From positions 682,001-746,000 of the forward strand of contig NC_082412.1 of the NCBI RefSeq assembly GCF_004011695.2: a DNA stretch of 64,000 nucleotides, read 5' to 3'. Below, in pieces: positions 60,617 through 64,000 of the stretch (within the stretch, counting starts at the first letter, position 1; every line of letters starts with the position of its first letter). The notes below the pieces were generated by a model that searched no databases, was not told where the DNA came from, and saw only the letters and a program-made list of their open reading frames with translations. The DNA is from Ascochyta rabiei. Taxonomy: Eukaryota > Ascomycota > Dothideomycetes > Pleosporales > Didymellaceae. Position numbers and translations under genes: made by a program.

Positions 60617-63348
60617 AGTATATAGTTAGTAGGAATATAACCCTTATAGTTTATATTTAACCTTATTAATTAAGTTTATATTTAGAATCTTAACCTATAC
60701 TTAAACTAGATAGTCTACTTTATACTATTTAGTAGACCCTATCTTCATAAGCTTTACTTAGTTAATAACCCAAACTAATCTACTAGTACTTATCCCTAAG
60801 AACTAATAGAATTAGTGCTTATAGTCTTTAACTAAAGTATAACTTTAATATTTTAAACACCTCTAAGATAGGTACTATTAGATCCTGTGCTACCTCTAGT
60901 AACGCTATATCTAGTAATATTAACATAGATATAACTATTACTACTAGCACTATAAATGTTAATAAGCTTAACCTTTACTATAGAGATTATAGTAAGCTTA
61001 ATAACTAGCTTATATAGTAGGACCTCTTCTTTACCTTCTAAGGTAGAAAGGTTTCTAAGGCTAAATAAGTAGTCCTTACAGCTAGCTATATATGTAGTAA
61101 AGTGTTTATCTAGATTAAGCCCTTTATACAGCAGTACTAAGCTAGTAAGGCTTTAGATAACGTAGATAAATAGATAAAAGACTATAGCCTATTTAAAGTA
61201 AAGATTAAGCTAATCTTTAGAGTCTCTAATAAACTATATATTACTTAACATAACATTTAGAAGATTAGATAGAATAAGTTAGCTACTAACTACGCTGTAG
61301 AGTTTTAGCAGCTTACTACTAACACTAACTAGAATAATACTACCCTAATTACTATGTTTTAATAAGAATTAAAGCCTAAGGTTAAGGAAGAACTTATACG
61401 CTCTAGCGTAAGCACAGAAACTCTTAATAAGCTTATTAATACTACTATTAACATTAACGTATAACTCTATAAACTTTAGTAAGAACTTTAAGATAATTCT
61501 AGAGCCTGTACTACTGTTATTACTACTAACAGACTACTACTAAGAAACTAGTAGCGTAATAACTTAAATTAAGGATAGTAAGAGGGTTATAATTAGCTAA
61601 ATACTAGTTATTATACCTATAGTAACACTTAGAGTAAATACTTTAGACCTAAAGTAATAGACCTCTTAAACCTTAACAAGGGACTACTAAAGTAATAGAA
61701 TAAGAAGCCTAAGGGGGGTAACTAATATAGAGGTAGTAGGGACTACTATAACTATAGTAAACTAGGCTACTTTACTAGAGACTACTAGATAAATAAGGTT
61801 TACTACTAGTTAAATGTACTTACCTATAATTATAATAATACAGATACTAGTAAATGGAAAATTCTTACTAATAACATAGAATAACTACTAAAAGACCTAG
61901 AGTCTAGTCTAGAGGATAATAATAACTGTATTATACCTCTAATTCGTGTAGTAACACTCTACTAGAACGCCTAGATAGGTAAAGAAACAAAATACTACTC
62001 TAATAATAAATAGTAAAAGATAGATAACCTACTAGATACCTTAGGGTAAGTGTTTAACTAAATTAGCACTCTACTAACACACAAATAAGAACGTATTACT
62101 TAATAACACTAGAAGCGTAATAATAAAGAAGCCTATTACTAAATATGTTAAGAACTTATTAGTCCTATAGAAGTACCTAAAATTACAGAAATAATACTAG
62201 AACTCTAATAGCTTGTTTACTAGTTTAGAAAAGAAAGTAATAATAGTAAACAGTTTACTAAGGACCTAGAAGAAGCTAAAGACTAGCTTTAGTGTAAGTA
62301 AGAAATATATCTTAGCCTAGAACGTATATAGAAGTAGAAAGAAGTACTACTAATAATTAGCCTATAACTATAGTATATTCTAGACTACTAAAACCTAAAA
62401 TATAGAAACCTTATATAGATAGTATATACTAAGAATAAATATATAGTCTACTATAATAAGAAGCTTAGTATAGAATAGTTCCTAGTATAATAAAGTCTCT
62501 ATTATAGTTAATAGTACTAGTATTACAATAACCTATATAAACTTTATCTTATTAACAAATACTAGAAAGTATATTTTTCTAGAATAGATAACCTATAGGC
62601 TATAATATAAATATAGCTAGTAGTTAATAGAAGTTACTATTATATACGCTAGTAGAACTACCTTAATCTAGATTATAAGAAGTATAAGAGTATAAAGAAA
62701 TTTAAAGAGTTTAGTAAAGAGGGGACCTTTTTAGGCTAGCGCCTACAAGCTCTAGGGATTAATCTATTAATAGCATTAGGAACAATTACCTTATTAAGCT
62801 ACCTATTAAACTAAATAGAATAGCCTTAATAGTACTCTTAGACTTAGAAGTATAAGTAAGTTATATATCTAGAATAGTAATATAGTAAGCTAGACTTATA
62901 TTATATTATAAGAAGAACTCTTACTTACTCTAAGTAGCTAATAGAGAATCTATACTAGATAAACTACTAATTATACTTAAAGTAATAGTAGTACCCCTAT
63001 AGATATATACGCACTATAAGGAAATAAACCTAGATATCTTTATAAAGGCTACGTATAACATTATATTAGAACTTTCTTAGTTATAAAAGTATAACCTAAA
63101 GATAGACTAGGTATAAGAAAGACTTTTATTAGAAGAATATAAATATAGTACTAATATATCTATACCTTTACAGCGTATATAGTAGCTAGTAGATAAGAAG
63201 AAGATTAATAATATCTCTTTAATATATAAGATATGCTAAGATAGAGTAGTTAACTCTATAGATGCTAAACGCCCTATAGATTATAAAGTAAGAGTTAAGA
63301 AGAAAAGAAGTATACCTCTTACTATCTCTAATATATATAGATAGTATA
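60617..63348 (+). mobile_element. second copy of the 36-43 kb gypsy family, truncated at both sides
   Basis: It starts inside the 5' LTR (60,617 corresponds to about 36,382), so the first 285 bp of the LTR are missing. The LTR ends near 60,850. The interior matches 36,615-39,080, including the gag knuckle near 61,740. It is then interrupted by a pogo copy inserted at a TA in AGATAGTATA. The remainder lies beyond the window. Confidence 0.85.
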
Positions 63349-64000
63349 ACGTACTCTACAGGTAAGCGGATTAAACGGGTAAGCAGATCACTCTGCTAAG
63401 ACTACACTAAATTTTTACCCTATTATAGCTTACATTAGCCCACTTTGGCCTTGTATACAGTAGTGCAGTACATAATATTATTTAGAAACATCTTCTACAG
63501 CCTTCTTACATGTACGCAAGTTATGTCTAACATTGTAGCACTTTGTACAGCGTCTTTAGGTTACTTCCCCTCCTTTAGCACACACTTGCTTCTTTGCCTT
63601 CTTACTATTACTACGCGCCCTAAACTTAGTTAGAGTAGTTAATTAAAGGCCTTCCTTAGCTGTTAGGACTTCCTCCTGCTGTAATTGCTTTCTTTTATGC
63701 GATTTACGTCGCGTAGCAGCCTTATTTGCTGCTCGAAGCCTAGTAATCTCCCTTTAAGCTAACACCAGCTTATGCGCTACTATAGCTGCGCCTTTAGTAA
63801 GCTTTTTAAAGGCCTTAACTATTAAAGTTGGTAAGCTGCTTGCATGCCTTTGAATCCTCTCTTAAACTAGCGTTAATTGCGACCCTAATTGCAGGGTAGT
63901 GCTTAGGGTTTGGGACTGCTAGGGCTCATCTTCTACAGTAGGTAGCGGTAGGGTATGTAGGCGGACATTAAGACCCATTATAACCTGTTCTGGGTTAAGG
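63349..64000 (-). mobile_element. pogo-like DNA transposon, left part, runs off the window
   Basis: It begins ACGTACTCTACAGG after TA (63,347-63,348) and aligns closely with the first 652 bp of the 57,462 copy. Light RIP. The 62-codon plus frame at 63,445 is the antisense of the transposase C-terminus. Confidence 0.85.

Overview
This is a piece of a filamentous ascomycete nuclear genome, most likely a Dothideomycete (Pleosporales-like); the species cannot be fixed from sequence alone. It has two compartments. A gene island of ordinary base composition (about 11.7-31.7 kb) sits between two AT-rich, stop-riddled repeat blocks (about 1-11.7 kb and 31.7-64 kb). In the repeat blocks TpA is everywhere and CpA/TpG are scarce. 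Aligned repeat copies inside the window differ by C-to-T and G-to-A transitions. That is the signature of repeat-induced point mutation (RIP).

The island carries five confident housekeeping genes, whose exons were reconstructed from splice sites: dihydroxyacetone kinase (minus, 3 exons, 598 aa), the chitin synthase export chaperone Chs7 (minus, 3 exons, 331 aa), the B-block-binding subunit of TFIIIC (minus, 3 exons, about 2404 aa), the urease accessory protein UreD (plus, 1 exon, 333 aa) and the mitochondrial dynamin-like GTPase Mgm1/OPA1 (plus, 3 exons, 934 aa). Two unrecognised short coding stretches lie at the island's edges (11.85-12.19 kb and 31.34-31.62 kb), each touching repeat DNA. 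The genes do not form a pathway; the arrangement is ordinary fungal synteny. The TFIIIC gene and ureD share a 407-bp divergent promoter that contains a tRNA-like A-box/B-box pair, which is the binding site type of TFIIIC itself.

Left repeat block: a minus-strand Ty1/copia relic (1-4.85 kb), a lightly mutated segment (4.86-5.21 kb), fragments of a LINE and of a pogo-like transposon, then a full-length Tad-like LINE of 6,142 bp with a 9-bp target duplication (5,551-11,692).

Right repeat block: a nested stack. A pogo-related foldback element (31,730-34,934) is interrupted by a miniature LTR element (TRIM, 32,066-32,668) and by a 1,863-bp pogo-like transposon (32,974-34,836). A second pogo-like element (34,932-44,534) is interrupted by a 5'-truncated LINE piece (14-bp duplication) and by a complete 6,809-bp Ty3/gypsy element (two 517-bp LTRs, 5-bp duplication). 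Next come a 542-bp hairpin element, a second gypsy relic, a 3'-truncated LINE copy, an unresolved RIP-mutated stretch, and a minus-strand gypsy relic split by another 1,863-bp pogo copy. The window ends in a second copy of the first gypsy family, itself hit by a pogo copy that runs off the end. Four pogo-type transposons, one foldback derivative and two terminal fragments share the terminus ACGTAC.

No CRISPR, rRNA gene or complete tRNA gene was seen. Nothing in the window is clearly a new biological system. The best leads are the TFIIIC-site promoter of the TFIIIC gene, a threefold repeated motif in that protein, and the pogo/foldback family with its iterated subterminal motif.
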